A stretch of 33,667 nucleotides of DNA from Propionivibrio sp. (GTDB lineage Bacteria; Pseudomonadota; Gammaproteobacteria; Burkholderiales; Rhodocyclaceae), in NCBI GenBank assembly GCA_029975435.1, contig JARKPC010000016.1:1-33667 (forward strand). Reading direction: 5' to 3'. The notes under the pieces are model-generated. The model had not been told where the DNA came from and made no database searches. It saw only the letters and a program-made list of their open reading frames with translations. A program made the position numbers and the translations under genes. Shown here one piece after another: positions 1-8,024 of this stretch (positions are counted from its first letter, which is position 1; each line of letters starts with the position of its first letter).

Positions 1-1
1 C

Positions 2-145
2 GCCTGCACCGTGGCCAAGATCTCCCTCGACAAGATCATCCGCGAACTCATCCCCTTCGTCCTCGTCGTCTTCACCTGCCTCATGATCATCACCTATGTG
101 CCCCAGGTCTCTCTCTTCCTCAGGGATCTCGTGTATGCGAAATAA
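2..145 (+). CDS. TRAP transporter large permease (DctM family), C-terminal fragment
   Basis: The open frame from the window edge to the TAA at 143-145 gives 47 residues ending in a hydrophobic helix (LIPFVLVVFTCLMIITYVPQ) and a short basic tail. This resembles the C-terminus of DctM, the 12-helix permease of TRAP importers that take up organic acids with a sodium gradient; the complete DctM at 12428-13711 ends in a similar way (ELVPYIIAIYAALFVAVVFPEIITYIP). It lies 30 bp upstream of ltnD on the same strand, so it is probably the last gene of the importer that feeds the threonate/erythronate pathway. Only the tail is visible, so the substrate cannot be inferred from the protein itself. The family call is likely but rests on a short stretch. 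Confidence 0.7.
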   Translation, partial: ACTVAKISLDKIIRELIPFVLVVFTCLMIITYVPQVSLFLRDLVYAK

Positions 146-175
146 CCTATAACCAATGTTCTGGAGAATCTGCAT

Positions 176-1081
176 ATGAACGCAACAGTCAAGAAGCCGG
201 TCGGTGTCATCGGTCTAGGCGCCATGGGCATGGGCGTCGCCATGTCGTTGCTGCGCGAGGGTTTTGAAGTCCACGCCTGCGACATGCGGCCAGAGGTCGT
301 GCAGAAAGTGGTCGATGCGGGCGGCATCCGCGCCGAATCGCCGGCGGCGATGGCCCCGCTGGTTGATGTGCTGATCACGGTGGTGGTCAATGCCGACCAG
401 ACGGAAGCCGTGTTGTTCGGAGAGAAGGGCGCCGCGCCGCACATGAAGCCCGGCTCGGTGGTCATCGCCAGTGCCACCGTCTCTCCCGAGTTTGCCAAGG
501 CGCTCGGCAAGCGCCTTGCCGACGCCGGCCTGCTGATGATCGACGGGCCGATCTCGGGCGGTGCCGCCAAGGCCATGGCGGGGGAAATGACCGTGATGTC
601 GTCCGGTACGCCGGAAGCCTATGCCAAATGCGAAGACGTGCTCGACGCGATCGCCGGCAAGGTTTATCGCCTCGGCGATGAAGTCGGCCCTGGTTCGGTG
701 GTCAAGATGGTCAACCAGTTGCTGGCCGGCGTGCATATCGCCGCGGCCGGCGAGGCGATGGCCCTGGCCATCCGCGCCGGCGCCAATCCCGATCAGGTGT
801 ATGAAGTGATCACCAACAGCGCGGGCAATTCGTGGATGTTCCAGAACCGCGTACCGCACATCCTGGCCGGCGACTACACGCCGCTCTCGGCCGTGAACAT
901 CTTCGTCAAGGACCTCGGCATCGTGCTCGACTACGCCAAGAAGAGCGTCTTCCCGCTGCCGCTGTCCGCTGCCGCGCACCAGATGTACATGTCGGCCTCG
1001 GCGGCCGGGCACGGCGGCGAGGACGATTCGGCCGTGATCAAGGTCTTCCCGGGCATCAAGCTGCCGGAACCGAAGAAATAA
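176..1081 (+). CDS. ltnD: L-threonate dehydrogenase (beta-hydroxyacid dehydrogenase family)
   Basis: This 301-aa cytosolic NAD-dependent enzyme should oxidise L-threonate at C2 to 2-oxo-tetronate, the first step of the acid-sugar route encoded downstream. The Rossmann motif GLGAMG is at residues 13-18, the substrate-binding DGPISGG at 123-129, and the catalytic lysine is K177 with N180 in VVKMVN. Length fits the 3-hydroxyisobutyrate/tartronate-semialdehyde reductase superfamily. The fold alone cannot separate LtnD from tartronate semialdehyde reductase or YgbJ relatives. The assignment rests on the adjacent otnK, otnC and otnI, the gene set linked to L-threonate catabolism when DUF1537 was shown to be a kinase family. 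The ATG at 176 follows a CTGGAG ribosome-binding site. The gene is 30 bp after a TRAP permease and 27 bp before otnK. Confidence 0.85.
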   Translation: MNATVKKPVGVIGLGAMGMGVAMSLLREGFEVHACDMRPEVVQKVVDAGGIRAESPAAMAPLVDVLITVVVNADQTEAVLFGEKGAAPHMKPGSVVIASATVSPEFAKALGKRLADAGLLMIDGPISGGAAKAMAGEMTVMSSGTPEAYAKCEDVLDAIAGKVYRLGDEVGPGSVVKMVNQLLAGVHIAAAGEAMALAIRAGANPDQVYEVITNSAGNSWMFQNRVPHILAGDYTPLSAVNIFVKDLGIVLDYAKKSVFPLPLSAAAHQMYMSASAAGHGGEDDSAVIKVFPGIKLPEPKK

Positions 1082-1108
1082 TCCGCAAATCTGACAAGGA
1101 GCACGTAA

Positions 1109-2389
1109 ATGACAATCCTGCTTGGTTGCATCGCCGACGACTTCACCGGCGGCACCGACCTGGCCGGCATGCTGGTGAAAGCCGGCATGCGCACGGTACA
1201 GATGATCGGCGTTCCGCAAGAACCGATCGGCGACGACATCGATGCCGTGGTGATCGCCTTGAAGTCGCGCACCAACCCGGTCGAGGAAGCCATCGCCGAG
1301 TCGCTCGCGGCGCTGCGCTGGCTGCAGCAGGCCGGCTGCAAGCAGTTCTACTTCAAGTACTGCTCCACCTTCGACTCCACGCCGAAAGGCAACATCGGAC
1401 CGGTTGCCGAAGCCCTGATGGCCGCCCTGCACAGTGACTTCACCATCGCCTGCCCGGCCTTCCCGGTCAATGGGCGCACCATCTACAAGGGCCACCTGTT
1501 CGTCGGCGACATCCTGCTTTCCGACTCCGGCATGCGTCACCATCCGCTCACCCCGATGAGCGACGCCAATCTCGTGAAGGTCCTGCAAGCCCAGATCAAG
1601 GGCAAGGTCGGCCTCGTCGACTACGCTACCGTCCGGCAGGGGGCAGAGGCCATCCGGGCGCGCTTCGAGAAGCTGAAGAGCGAGGGGTGCAACTTCGCCG
1701 TCCCGGACGCCATCACCAACGACGACCTGATGGCCATCGGCGCCGCCTGCGCCGATATGCCTTTGGTCACCGCCGGCTCCGGCATCGCGCTGGGCTTGCC
1801 GCAGAACTTCCGCAAGGCCGGGCTGCTCGCCGAGTGCCAGGTGGCCGACGCGCTGCCGCCCACCGGTGGCTTGCGCGCCGTCATCTCCGGCAGCTGCTCG
1901 ATCGCCACGCAGGGGCAGGTCGCCGCCATGCGCGAGAAGCACCCCGCTTTCAACATCGATCCCTTCGAACTCGCCCACGGCAAGGACGTCGTCGGTGAAG
2001 CGCTGGCCTGGGCCAAGGGCAAGATCGAGAAGGAGCCGGTGCTGTTCTACGCCACCGCCACGCCGGAAGCCGTCAAGGCCGTGCAGTCCCAACTCGGTAC
2101 CGAGAAAGCCGGCAGCCTGGTCGAAGACGCCCTGGCCGCCATCGCCCAAGGCCTCGTCGCGCTTGGGGTCGGGCAACTGATCGTCGCCGGCGGCGAGACC
2201 TCCGGCGCCGTGGTCAAGGCCCTTGGTGTCACCGGTCTGCGCATCGGTCCGGAAATCGACCCCGGCGTGCCGTGGACCACGGGCATTACCAAGGAAACCA
2301 CGCAGCGTCCGCTGGCGCTGGCCCTCAAGTCCGGCAACTTCGGTACCCCCGACTTCTTCCTCAAAGCCTGGAGCAAGCTCGCATCATGA
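1109..2389 (+). CDS. otnK: 3-oxo-tetronate kinase (DUF1537 / four-carbon acid sugar kinase)
   Basis: The 426-aa product has the hallmark start of the DUF1537 family, GCIADDFTGGTDLAGML at residues 6-22, which forms part of the substrate site. A glycine-rich ATP-binding C-terminal half follows, with VAGGETSGAVV and the later GPEIDPGVPW. It should phosphorylate 3-oxo-tetronate on O4 in the cytosol, giving 3-oxo-tetronate 4-phosphate for OtnC. The ATG at 1109 has a good AAGGAG site 7 bases upstream. Its TGA overlaps the otnC start codon (ATGA at 2386-2389), so the two are translationally coupled. Neighbours on both sides belong to the same pathway, which makes the tetronate kinase assignment strong compared with the D-threonate and other acid-sugar kinases of this family. 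Confidence 0.92.
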   Translation: MTILLGCIADDFTGGTDLAGMLVKAGMRTVQMIGVPQEPIGDDIDAVVIALKSRTNPVEEAIAESLAALRWLQQAGCKQFYFKYCSTFDSTPKGNIGPVAEALMAALHSDFTIACPAFPVNGRTIYKGHLFVGDILLSDSGMRHHPLTPMSDANLVKVLQAQIKGKVGLVDYATVRQGAEAIRARFEKLKSEGCNFAVPDAITNDDLMAIGAACADMPLVTAGSGIALGLPQNFRKAGLLAECQVADALPPTGGLRAVISGSCSIATQGQVAAMREKHPAFNIDPFELAHGKDVVGEALAWAKGKIEKEPVLFYATATPEAVKAVQSQLGTEKAGSLVEDALAAIAQGLVALGVGQLIVAGGETSGAVVKALGVTGLRIGPEIDPGVPWTTGITKETTQRPLALALKSGNFGTPDFFLKAWSKLAS

Positions 2390-3039
2390 CCGCCATCCTT
2401 TCCGAAGAAACCCGCGAGCGGGACAAGATCGCCCGGCTGTCGCGCTCCCTGTACGAACGCGGCCTCACTGCCGGCAGCAGCGGCAACATCAGCGTCCGCC
2501 TTTCCGAGGGTTGGCTGCTCACACCGACCAACTCCTGTCTCGGCGAGCTTGACCCGGCGCGCATCTCCAAACTGGACTGGGACGGCAATGTGCTGGCCGG
2601 CGATCCGCCGTCCAAGGAAGCCTTCCTGCATCGCGGCATGTACGACGCCCGACCCAAAGCCGGGGCCATCGTGCATCTGCACTCGACGCACTCGGCGGCC
2701 GTATCCTGCATGTGCGGACTCGATCCGGCCAACTGCATCCCGCCGCTCACCCCGTACTTCATCATGAAGATCGGGCGCCTGCCGCTGGTGCCGTACCACC
2801 GCCCGGGCGACAAGGCACTTGGCGAGGTGATCAGGACGCTGGCGCCGAAGCACAGCGCGGTGCTGCTGGCCAACCATGGTCCGGTGGTTTCCGGTCCCGA
2901 CCTCGAAGGGGCGATCTACGCCTCCGAGGAACTGGAAGAAACCGCCAAGATCTTTCTGCTCCTGCAGAATGCCAAGACCAATTGCCTCAACACGGCGCAG
3001 ATCGAAGAACTCAAGACCGCATTCAAACTGGATATCTGA
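2386..3039 (+). CDS. otnC: 3-oxo-tetronate 4-phosphate decarboxylase (class II aldolase fold)
   Basis: This is a 217-aa member of the class II aldolase/adducin family, the fold of fuculose-phosphate aldolase. It shows the SSGNISVR phosphate-binding segment, the metal-binding HLHSTHS histidines and a second ANHGPVV histidine. In this operon its expected reaction is decarboxylation of 3-oxo-tetronate 4-phosphate to dihydroxyacetone phosphate and CO2, delivering carbon to glycolysis. The ATG at 2386 overlaps the otnK stop; a longer in-frame opening exists upstream, but it would lie entirely inside otnK and lacks homology to the family. otnI starts 10 bp after the stop. Substrate identity is inferred from context, because related enzymes with the same motifs are aldolases. 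Confidence 0.9.
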   Translation: MTAILSEETRERDKIARLSRSLYERGLTAGSSGNISVRLSEGWLLTPTNSCLGELDPARISKLDWDGNVLAGDPPSKEAFLHRGMYDARPKAGAIVHLHSTHSAAVSCMCGLDPANCIPPLTPYFIMKIGRLPLVPYHRPGDKALGEVIRTLAPKHSAVLLANHGPVVSGPDLEGAIYASEELEETAKIFLLLQNAKTNCLNTAQIEELKTAFKLDI

Positions 3040-3049
3040 AAGGACTGTC

Positions 3050-3823
3050 ATGCCCAAGTTTGCCGCCAACCTCTCAATGATGTTCAACGAGGTTCCGTTC
3101 CCGGAGCGTTTTGCCGCGGCCGCCAAGGCCGGATTCAAGGCCGTCGAGTTTCTCTTTCCGTATGACTACACACCGGCGCAGGTGGCCGGCTGGCTGAAGG
3201 AAAACAACCTCAAGAACGCCCTGTTCAACATGCCGCCGGGCAACTGGGCAGCGGGTGATCGCGGCATGGCCTCCATCCCCGGGCGCGAGCAGGAGTTCTG
3301 CGACGGCGTGGCCAAGGCCATCGAATACGCGCTGGCCCTGGGGACTCCGACGGTTCATGCCATGGCCGGAATGCTGCCGGCAGGCGCCGATCGTGCCACG
3401 CATCGGTCCACCTACGTGGACAACATCTGGTACGCCGCCAAGGAGTTGGCCAAGCACAACCTGACCTTGGTCATCGAGCCGATCAACACGCGCGACATGC
3501 CCGGCTATTTCCTGAACTACCAGGACGAAGCGCATGCCATCCGCAAAGAGATCGGCGAGCCGAACCTGAAGGTCCAGATGGACTTCTATCACGTGCAGAT
3601 CATGGAGGGCGACCTCACCATGACCTTCAAGAACAACTTCGAAGGCATCGGCCACGTGCAGATCGCCAGCGTTCCCACTCGCAATGAGCCGGATGAGGGC
3701 GAGATCAACTATCGCCACATCTTCAAGCTGCTCGACGACATGGGCTATGATGGCTACGTCGGTTGCGAATACAGGCCGCGCGGTCGCACGGAAGATGGCC
3801 TGGGGTGGCTTAAGGAGATGTAA
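3050..3823 (+). CDS. otnI: 2-oxo-tetronate isomerase (hydroxypyruvate isomerase-like)
   Basis: The 257-aa product is an AP endonuclease 2-like TIM barrel of the Hyi family. Visible landmarks are the N-terminal KFAANLSMMF, the metal-binding glutamate in LVIEPINTRDMPGYFL, the MDFYH segment, and the second metal glutamate in the C-terminal CEYRPRGRTEDGLGW. It should interconvert 2-oxo- and 3-oxo-tetronate, linking the dehydrogenases LtnD and DenD to the kinase OtnK. The ATG at 3050 is preceded by AAAGGACTGTC, a reasonable ribosome-binding site. Its TAA shares one base with the ATG of the next gene (TAATG at 3821-3825). Hydroxypyruvate isomerase is the usual alternative name for this family, but no glyoxylate carboligase is nearby, so the tetronate role is preferred. 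Confidence 0.9.
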   Translation: MPKFAANLSMMFNEVPFPERFAAAAKAGFKAVEFLFPYDYTPAQVAGWLKENNLKNALFNMPPGNWAAGDRGMASIPGREQEFCDGVAKAIEYALALGTPTVHAMAGMLPAGADRATHRSTYVDNIWYAAKELAKHNLTLVIEPINTRDMPGYFLNYQDEAHAIRKEIGEPNLKVQMDFYHVQIMEGDLTMTFKNNFEGIGHVQIASVPTRNEPDEGEINYRHIFKLLDDMGYDGYVGCEYRPRGRTEDGLGWLKEM

Positions 3824-4797
3824 TGAAAGTTCTGATCACGGGGGGCGCCGGGTTTCTGGGCCGGCGTCTGGCATCGAAGCTTCTGCAACGCGGAACGCTC
3901 AAGAACGCCGAGTTGCGCGAAGAAAAGATTGACCAGATCACCCTGTTCGATGTGGTTCCGGCTCTCGGGTTCAACGATCCCAGAATCAAGGTGGTAACGG
4001 GCGACGTCAGCGACGCGGAAGCGCTTGCCCAGGTCATCGACGCAAAAACCACCTCCATATTCCATTTGGCCGCTGTGGTCAGCAGCCAGGCCGAGGACGA
4101 TTTCGATCTCGGCCTTTCCGTCAATCTCGACGCTTCGCGCCTGCTCTTCGACACCTGCCGCCGCGTGGGGCACAGCCCCAAGGTGATCTTTGCCAGCTCG
4201 CTCGCCGTCTATGGTGGCGCGCTGCCGGATGTCGTGCAGGACGATACGGTGTTGACGCCGAAGACGTCTTTCGGCGTGCAGAAGGCCATGACCGAACTGC
4301 TGTTGTCCGACTTCAGCCGTAAGGGGTTCATCGACGGAAGGGCCCTGCGCCTGCCGACGATTGCCGTCCGCCCGGGCAAGCCGAACAAGGCAGCAACATC
4401 GTTCACCAGCAGCATTATCCGCGAACCGCTGAACAACATTCAGACGATCTGCCCGGTAACCCCTGACATGAAACTGTGGCTGATGTCGCCGCGGCAGGCG
4501 ATCGAGTGCCTGATCCATGGGCACAATCTCGGCGCCGAGGCCTTCGGCCAGCGTCAGGTGCTCAATCTGCCCGGCGTGACGGTTACCGTGCGCGAGATGG
4601 TCGAAGTGCTCGGCAAGATCGCCGGCCAGCCTGCCACGCGGCTCATTCGCTGGGAGCCGGATCCCGCCATCCAGCGCATCATCCACACCTGGCCGACACG
4701 CTGGGACATGAGCCGCGCGCACATGCTCGGCTTCAAGGGCGACCAGGATTTCGAAAGCATCGTTCGCGCTTTCATCAAGGACGATCTGGTCGGGTAA
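3823..4797 (+). CDS. denD: D-erythronate dehydrogenase-like SDR, catalytic Tyr replaced by Phe
   Basis: This 324-aa extended short-chain dehydrogenase has the NAD motif GGAGFLG at residues 7-13 and the conserved block ALRLPTIAVRPGKPNKA typical of DenD proteins, which oxidise D-erythronate at C2. Its place at the end of the otn operon fits that role: both L-threonate and D-erythronate would funnel into OtnI-OtnK-OtnC. The odd point is the active site. The usual YxxxK reads FGVQK here (F150, K154), so the Tyr that normally acts as the general base is missing, while the Lys and the SSLAVY serine region remain. The enzyme may be impaired, may use another residue, or may have a shifted role. The start overlaps otnI by one base and a terminator follows. 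Confidence 0.85.
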   Translation: MKVLITGGAGFLGRRLASKLLQRGTLKNAELREEKIDQITLFDVVPALGFNDPRIKVVTGDVSDAEALAQVIDAKTTSIFHLAAVVSSQAEDDFDLGLSVNLDASRLLFDTCRRVGHSPKVIFASSLAVYGGALPDVVQDDTVLTPKTSFGVQKAMTELLLSDFSRKGFIDGRALRLPTIAVRPGKPNKAATSFTSSIIREPLNNIQTICPVTPDMKLWLMSPRQAIECLIHGHNLGAEAFGQRQVLNLPGVTVTVREMVEVLGKIAGQPATRLIRWEPDPAIQRIIHTWPTRWDMSRAHMLGFKGDQDFESIVRAFIKDDLVG

Positions 4798-4820
4798 AAT
4801 TCCACCGATACGGCTGCAAT

Positions 4821-4862
4821 AGCCCAAGCTCCGCATTACCGCGGGCCTTGGGCTTTGTTTTT
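4821..4862 (+). terminator. Intrinsic terminator of the threonate/erythronate operon
   Basis: An 8-bp perfect stem (AGCCCAAG at 4821-4828 with CTTGGGCT at 4847-4854) is followed by TTGTTTTT. It begins 23 bp after the denD stop and closes the operon. The loop is 18 nt and may fold further. Confidence 0.85.
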
Positions 4863-4943
4863 CGCTATCCTTCACACCATTGGGACCGAGACCAAGATTT
4901 CGTGTCCTGCGATGAGAACACCCGATCAGTAACTGGAGACTTT

Positions 4944-6359
4944 ATGCGCGAACGCGACACTTCCCTGACGACCGACCAGAAGGCGCTGGCCGTCAATCTC
5001 GACAAATACAAGTTCGGCACGATCGTCGAGATCGGCGCGGGGCAAGAGGTGGCGCGCCGATTCTTCCAGGTCGGCGCGGCGGCCGGAACCATCGCCAAGA
5101 CGATGTCGGCCTACGACATGGCGGTTAGCGACGACATCTACGGGCAGGTTGATCGTTACGTCAGCCGGGCCCGGCTGTTGCAGATGCTGGACAAGGAGTT
5201 CACCCAGGTCGTCGCGCGTCTTGCCGACGTCCGGCCGAAGAACACGACCTTCTTCGCTTATGCGGCGACCGTGACGGCGCGCAGCTTCAAACAGAAGAAC
5301 GAGTGCCACGGCTGGGTCGGTATCCGCCTGCAATTGCATCCGGGCGCGGAACCCAGCGACGTGATCCTGCACGTGCGCATGCTCGACAACGACAACGCAC
5401 AGCAGAGTGACGCGCTCGGGATTCTCGGCGTCAACCTGATTCACGGCGCGTTCTTCCATCATCAGCAGCCCGAATGGATCGTCGAATGCCTGGCCGATGG
5501 TCTCGGGCCGGAGCGGATCGAAGTCGATCTCATCCACTTCTCCGGCCCCTATTTTGACGAGGTGGAGAACCGGTTGATGAACCTGCATCTGGTGCGCAGC
5601 TGGCTGACCCGGGCGGTGGTGTTCAACCCGGCGGGCGAGGTCGTCGTGCCGGGCGAACTGTTCTACCGCAAGCCGGTGATGGTGATGCGCGGCCATTTCA
5701 AGCCGGTGACCAACGTCAATGAGGACATGATGGCCTCCGGCCTCAAGCAGTTCAGCCAGTTGGCCGCCGTTGACGACTCGCAGATCGTCTCGCTGGCCGA
5801 GGTGACGATGAACTCGCTTATTCATGAGGACAACGTTGTCGATGCCGACTTCCTCGCCCGCGTCGATTTGCTCGGGTCAATGGGCTATACGGTAATGATT
5901 TCCGACTACCTGCGTTATTTCCGGCTGCGTGCGTACCTGCGCCGCTACACGCAGAAGCCGATTGGCATTGTTCTCTCGGTGCGCGACTTCCATTACCTTT
6001 TCGACGAAAAGTACTACGAGGGCCTCGAAGGCGGCATTCTCGAAGCCTTCGGCAAGCTGTTTCCGGACAATACCTACGTCTATGTCTATCCGTCGCGCCC
6101 GCGCGGCACCGACCGCTCGGCGGAGATCACGCTGGATAACGTTCAGGTTCCGGCCAACCTGCGCCATCTCCTCGATTACGTCAAGGAGAACAACAAGATG
6201 ATCTCCCTGATTCCGCTTGACGACCGGCATATGCACATCGATGCCGGCGAGGTGCTCAGCGCGCTGCGCCGCGGGCGGGGCGATTGGGAAAACGATGTGC
6301 CCGAGGTCGTCGCGCGTCGCATCGTCGAGCGGAGGTTGATGGGTTTCGATAGTGAGTGA
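4944..6359 (+). CDS. Conserved protein of unknown function (471 aa)
   Basis: I recall similar proteins beginning MRERDTSLTTDQKALAVNLD with the block EIGAGQEVARRFFQVGAAAGTIAKT; databases label them inconsistently, for example as TonB-dependent receptor or nicotinate-nucleotide adenylyltransferase. Neither label is supported: there is no signal peptide, no TonB box or barrel, and no HxGH nucleotidyltransferase motif. The sequence is soluble, rich in charged residues, with conserved-looking segments KTMSAYDMAVSDDIYG near residue 52 and LGILGVNLIHGAFFHHQQP near 155. The ATG at 4944 has CTGGAG 7 bases upstream and lies after the operon terminator, so it has its own promoter. Its stop overlaps the possible start of the next gene, suggesting co-transcription with a cell-wall amidase. 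Function not assigned. Confidence 0.85.
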   Translation: MRERDTSLTTDQKALAVNLDKYKFGTIVEIGAGQEVARRFFQVGAAAGTIAKTMSAYDMAVSDDIYGQVDRYVSRARLLQMLDKEFTQVVARLADVRPKNTTFFAYAATVTARSFKQKNECHGWVGIRLQLHPGAEPSDVILHVRMLDNDNAQQSDALGILGVNLIHGAFFHHQQPEWIVECLADGLGPERIEVDLIHFSGPYFDEVENRLMNLHLVRSWLTRAVVFNPAGEVVVPGELFYRKPVMVMRGHFKPVTNVNEDMMASGLKQFSQLAAVDDSQIVSLAEVTMNSLIHEDNVVDADFLARVDLLGSMGYTVMISDYLRYFRLRAYLRRYTQKPIGIVLSVRDFHYLFDEKYYEGLEGGILEAFGKLFPDNTYVYVYPSRPRGTDRSAEITLDNVQVPANLRHLLDYVKENNKMISLIPLDDRHMHIDAGEVLSALRRGRGDWENDVPEVVARRIVERRLMGFDSE

Positions 6360-7152
6360 AATGGCGATGGTCCGGAGGCGGATTGGCGCTTTGCTGATTC
6401 CCCTGGTTCTCGCCGCCTGCGCGCCGATGATGCCGCATCTGGAGGGCGGCGTCCGCAAGGTGCCGTCGCCGAACTTCGACGCGCGCCGGCCCAACCTCGT
6501 CGTGTTGCACCACACCGGCAGTGATTTAGTGGACCGTGCGCTCGCGACGCTGACCTCGCCCGAAAGGAAAGTCAGCGCGCATTACCTGATCGGGCGCGAC
6601 GGCGAAATCATCCAGCTTGTCGACGACCGGGATCGGGCCTGGCATGCCGGCTTCTCGTGGTGGGGCGGAAATACCGACGTGAATTCGGCGTCGATCGGCA
6701 TTGAACTGGACAATGACGGTGACGAGCCGTTTGCCGATGCGCAGATCGACGCGCTGCTAGGCTTGCTCGCCGATCTCAAGCAACGTTACAACATCCCGCG
6801 TCCGAATTTCGTCAGTCATGCCGACGTCGCGCCGGGCCGCAAAGTCGATCCGAGCGCGTGGTTTCCGTGGAAGCGGCTGGCGGAAAACGGATTCGGCATC
6901 TGGTGTGACGCGCCGTGGCCGCCAGCTCCCGAGGGTTTCGACCTGGCGTTGGCGCTGACGGCTCTCGGGTATTCGCCGCTGACCCCCGATGCATCGCGCC
7001 TGTCGTTTCTCCTCCACTATGCGGCCGGGAACGAATCGCTGTCCGTCGACGCGCAACGGGCGTTGGCGTTCTGCCTGCTTAACGCGAGAAATGAAAACGA
7101 GAGCGGAGCGGGCGTAGACGTTCAAGCCCCGGTTGGCGCCACGCCGTATTGA
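6352..7152 (+). CDS. N-acetylmuramoyl-L-alanine amidase, AmiD-like lipoprotein
   Basis: The product, about 266 aa, begins with a lipoprotein signal peptide: a basic start, a hydrophobic core GALLIPLVL and the lipobox LAAC near residue 23. It should therefore be anchored in the envelope by lipid. The mature part is an Amidase_2 (AmpD/AmiD, T7-lysozyme type) zinc amidase. LVVLHHTGSD carries the first zinc histidine, VSHADVAPGRKVDPS the second histidine and the zinc aspartate, and SIGIELDNDG a core strand. It would cleave between N-acetylmuramate and L-alanine of peptidoglycan. A roughly 70-residue helical tail follows, perhaps a degenerate wall-binding domain. The start is uncertain: GTG 6352 overlaps the previous stop by 8 bp, while ATG 6361 or ATG 6367 would also leave an intact signal peptide. 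Confidence 0.85.
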   Translation: MSEMAMVRRRIGALLIPLVLAACAPMMPHLEGGVRKVPSPNFDARRPNLVVLHHTGSDLVDRALATLTSPERKVSAHYLIGRDGEIIQLVDDRDRAWHAGFSWWGGNTDVNSASIGIELDNDGDEPFADAQIDALLGLLADLKQRYNIPRPNFVSHADVAPGRKVDPSAWFPWKRLAENGFGIWCDAPWPPAPEGFDLALALTALGYSPLTPDASRLSFLLHYAAGNESLSVDAQRALAFCLLNARNENESGAGVDVQAPVGATPY

Positions 7153-7295
7153 AACAACTCGCTTCTGGAGCGCGGACTCCTCGCGTCTGGATGTCTCGAT
7201 TGAGTTCCTGAGCGATTCGATACAGCTGCGCAACAACGCTGTTCAAACATTCGGTTCAATGATGTTGTGCGGGAAAGTTGCCGAGGGTTATGCGC

Positions 7296-7943
7296 TCAAA
7301 AATGGTTTCTCAGTTCTGACAGTGAGCCGATGAAAACTACTCGCTCACAGATTTCCTCTGGCACTCCGGTCGGGCCATGCAACGAGAACACGTGCATGCC
7401 CGCCGCAACACCGGCCATCAGCCCGGGAATGCTGTCCTCTACGACGGCGCAATACTGCGGTTCGTGTCCGAGGCTTCTTGCGGCAAGCAAGAAAAGAGAT
7501 GGGTCCGGCTTGAAACTTCCATGATCATACGCACTGAAGATCCTGTCGCCGACAAACGGCAGCAAGCCAGTGAGATCGAGCGTCAGCTGGACTTTTTCAC
7601 GCGGTCCGTTAGTCGCCACGCCAAAGGGTATTTTCAGACCCTTCAGCAACTCGACGGCGCCCGGCATCGGGCTGAGATTTTCCTTGAAGCGCTGCGTAAT
7701 CGTCTGGCGATACTTCTTCGTGAACTCGGACTCGAAGTCTTCCGGTTTGCCTGGAACGCGTGTCCCAATCCAGGCGGCAATGTCCGCCATGCGGACTCCG
7801 CGGAACTGCGCGTGAGCTTCGTCGCGGGTCAAACGGAGGCCGATCGCGAGCGCCATCTCGTGCAGTACATCCATGGCCGGGACTTCGCTATCAACCAGCG
7901 TTCCATCGCTGTCAAAAATTACGGCACGAATGTCTTTATGCAT
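7296..7943 (-). CDS. HAD-superfamily phosphatase (phosphoglycolate phosphatase/beta-phosphoglucomutase-like)
   Basis: The 215-aa protein has all four HAD motifs: FDSDGTLVDSE with nucleophile D11 and acid D13, VATNGP, the lysine in SFKPDP, and VVEDSIPG. An alpha-helical cap lies between motifs I and II, as in subfamily IA hydrolases acting on small sugar phosphates. It is the last gene of the long minus-strand operon, 81 bp after the RpiR gene. It probably dephosphorylates a sugar-acid phosphate made by the operon's kinase, or removes a toxic side product. Phosphoglucomutase activity cannot be excluded. It is convergent with the amidase gene; the 143 bp between the two stops show no clear T-run terminator. 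Confidence 0.85.
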   Translation of the reverse strand: MHKDIRAVIFDSDGTLVDSEVPAMDVLHEMALAIGLRLTRDEAHAQFRGVRMADIAAWIGTRVPGKPEDFESEFTKKYRQTITQRFKENLSPMPGAVELLKGLKIPFGVATNGPREKVQLTLDLTGLLPFVGDRIFSAYDHGSFKPDPSLFLLAARSLGHEPQYCAVVEDSIPGLMAGVAAGMHVFSLHGPTGVPEEICERVVFIGSLSELRNHF

Positions 7944-8024
7944 GGCGTCGAATGAAAAGGGTTCAGGAACAACGGAAGGCCTCCTGGCGAAGGAAACGAA
8001 ACCGCAGCCAGAGTGCCGTTGTTG

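Noticed and set aside
215..2176. Long minus-strand open frame opposite ltnD and otnK
   Set aside because: It is a GC-rich antisense shadow: low-complexity Gly/Asp/His-rich protein, no family features, and the plus strand holds two clearly recognised enzymes.
7133..7333. 66-codon plus-strand frame bridging the amidase and HAD genes
   Set aside because: It overlaps both flanking genes, has no ribosome-binding site and no recognisable features.
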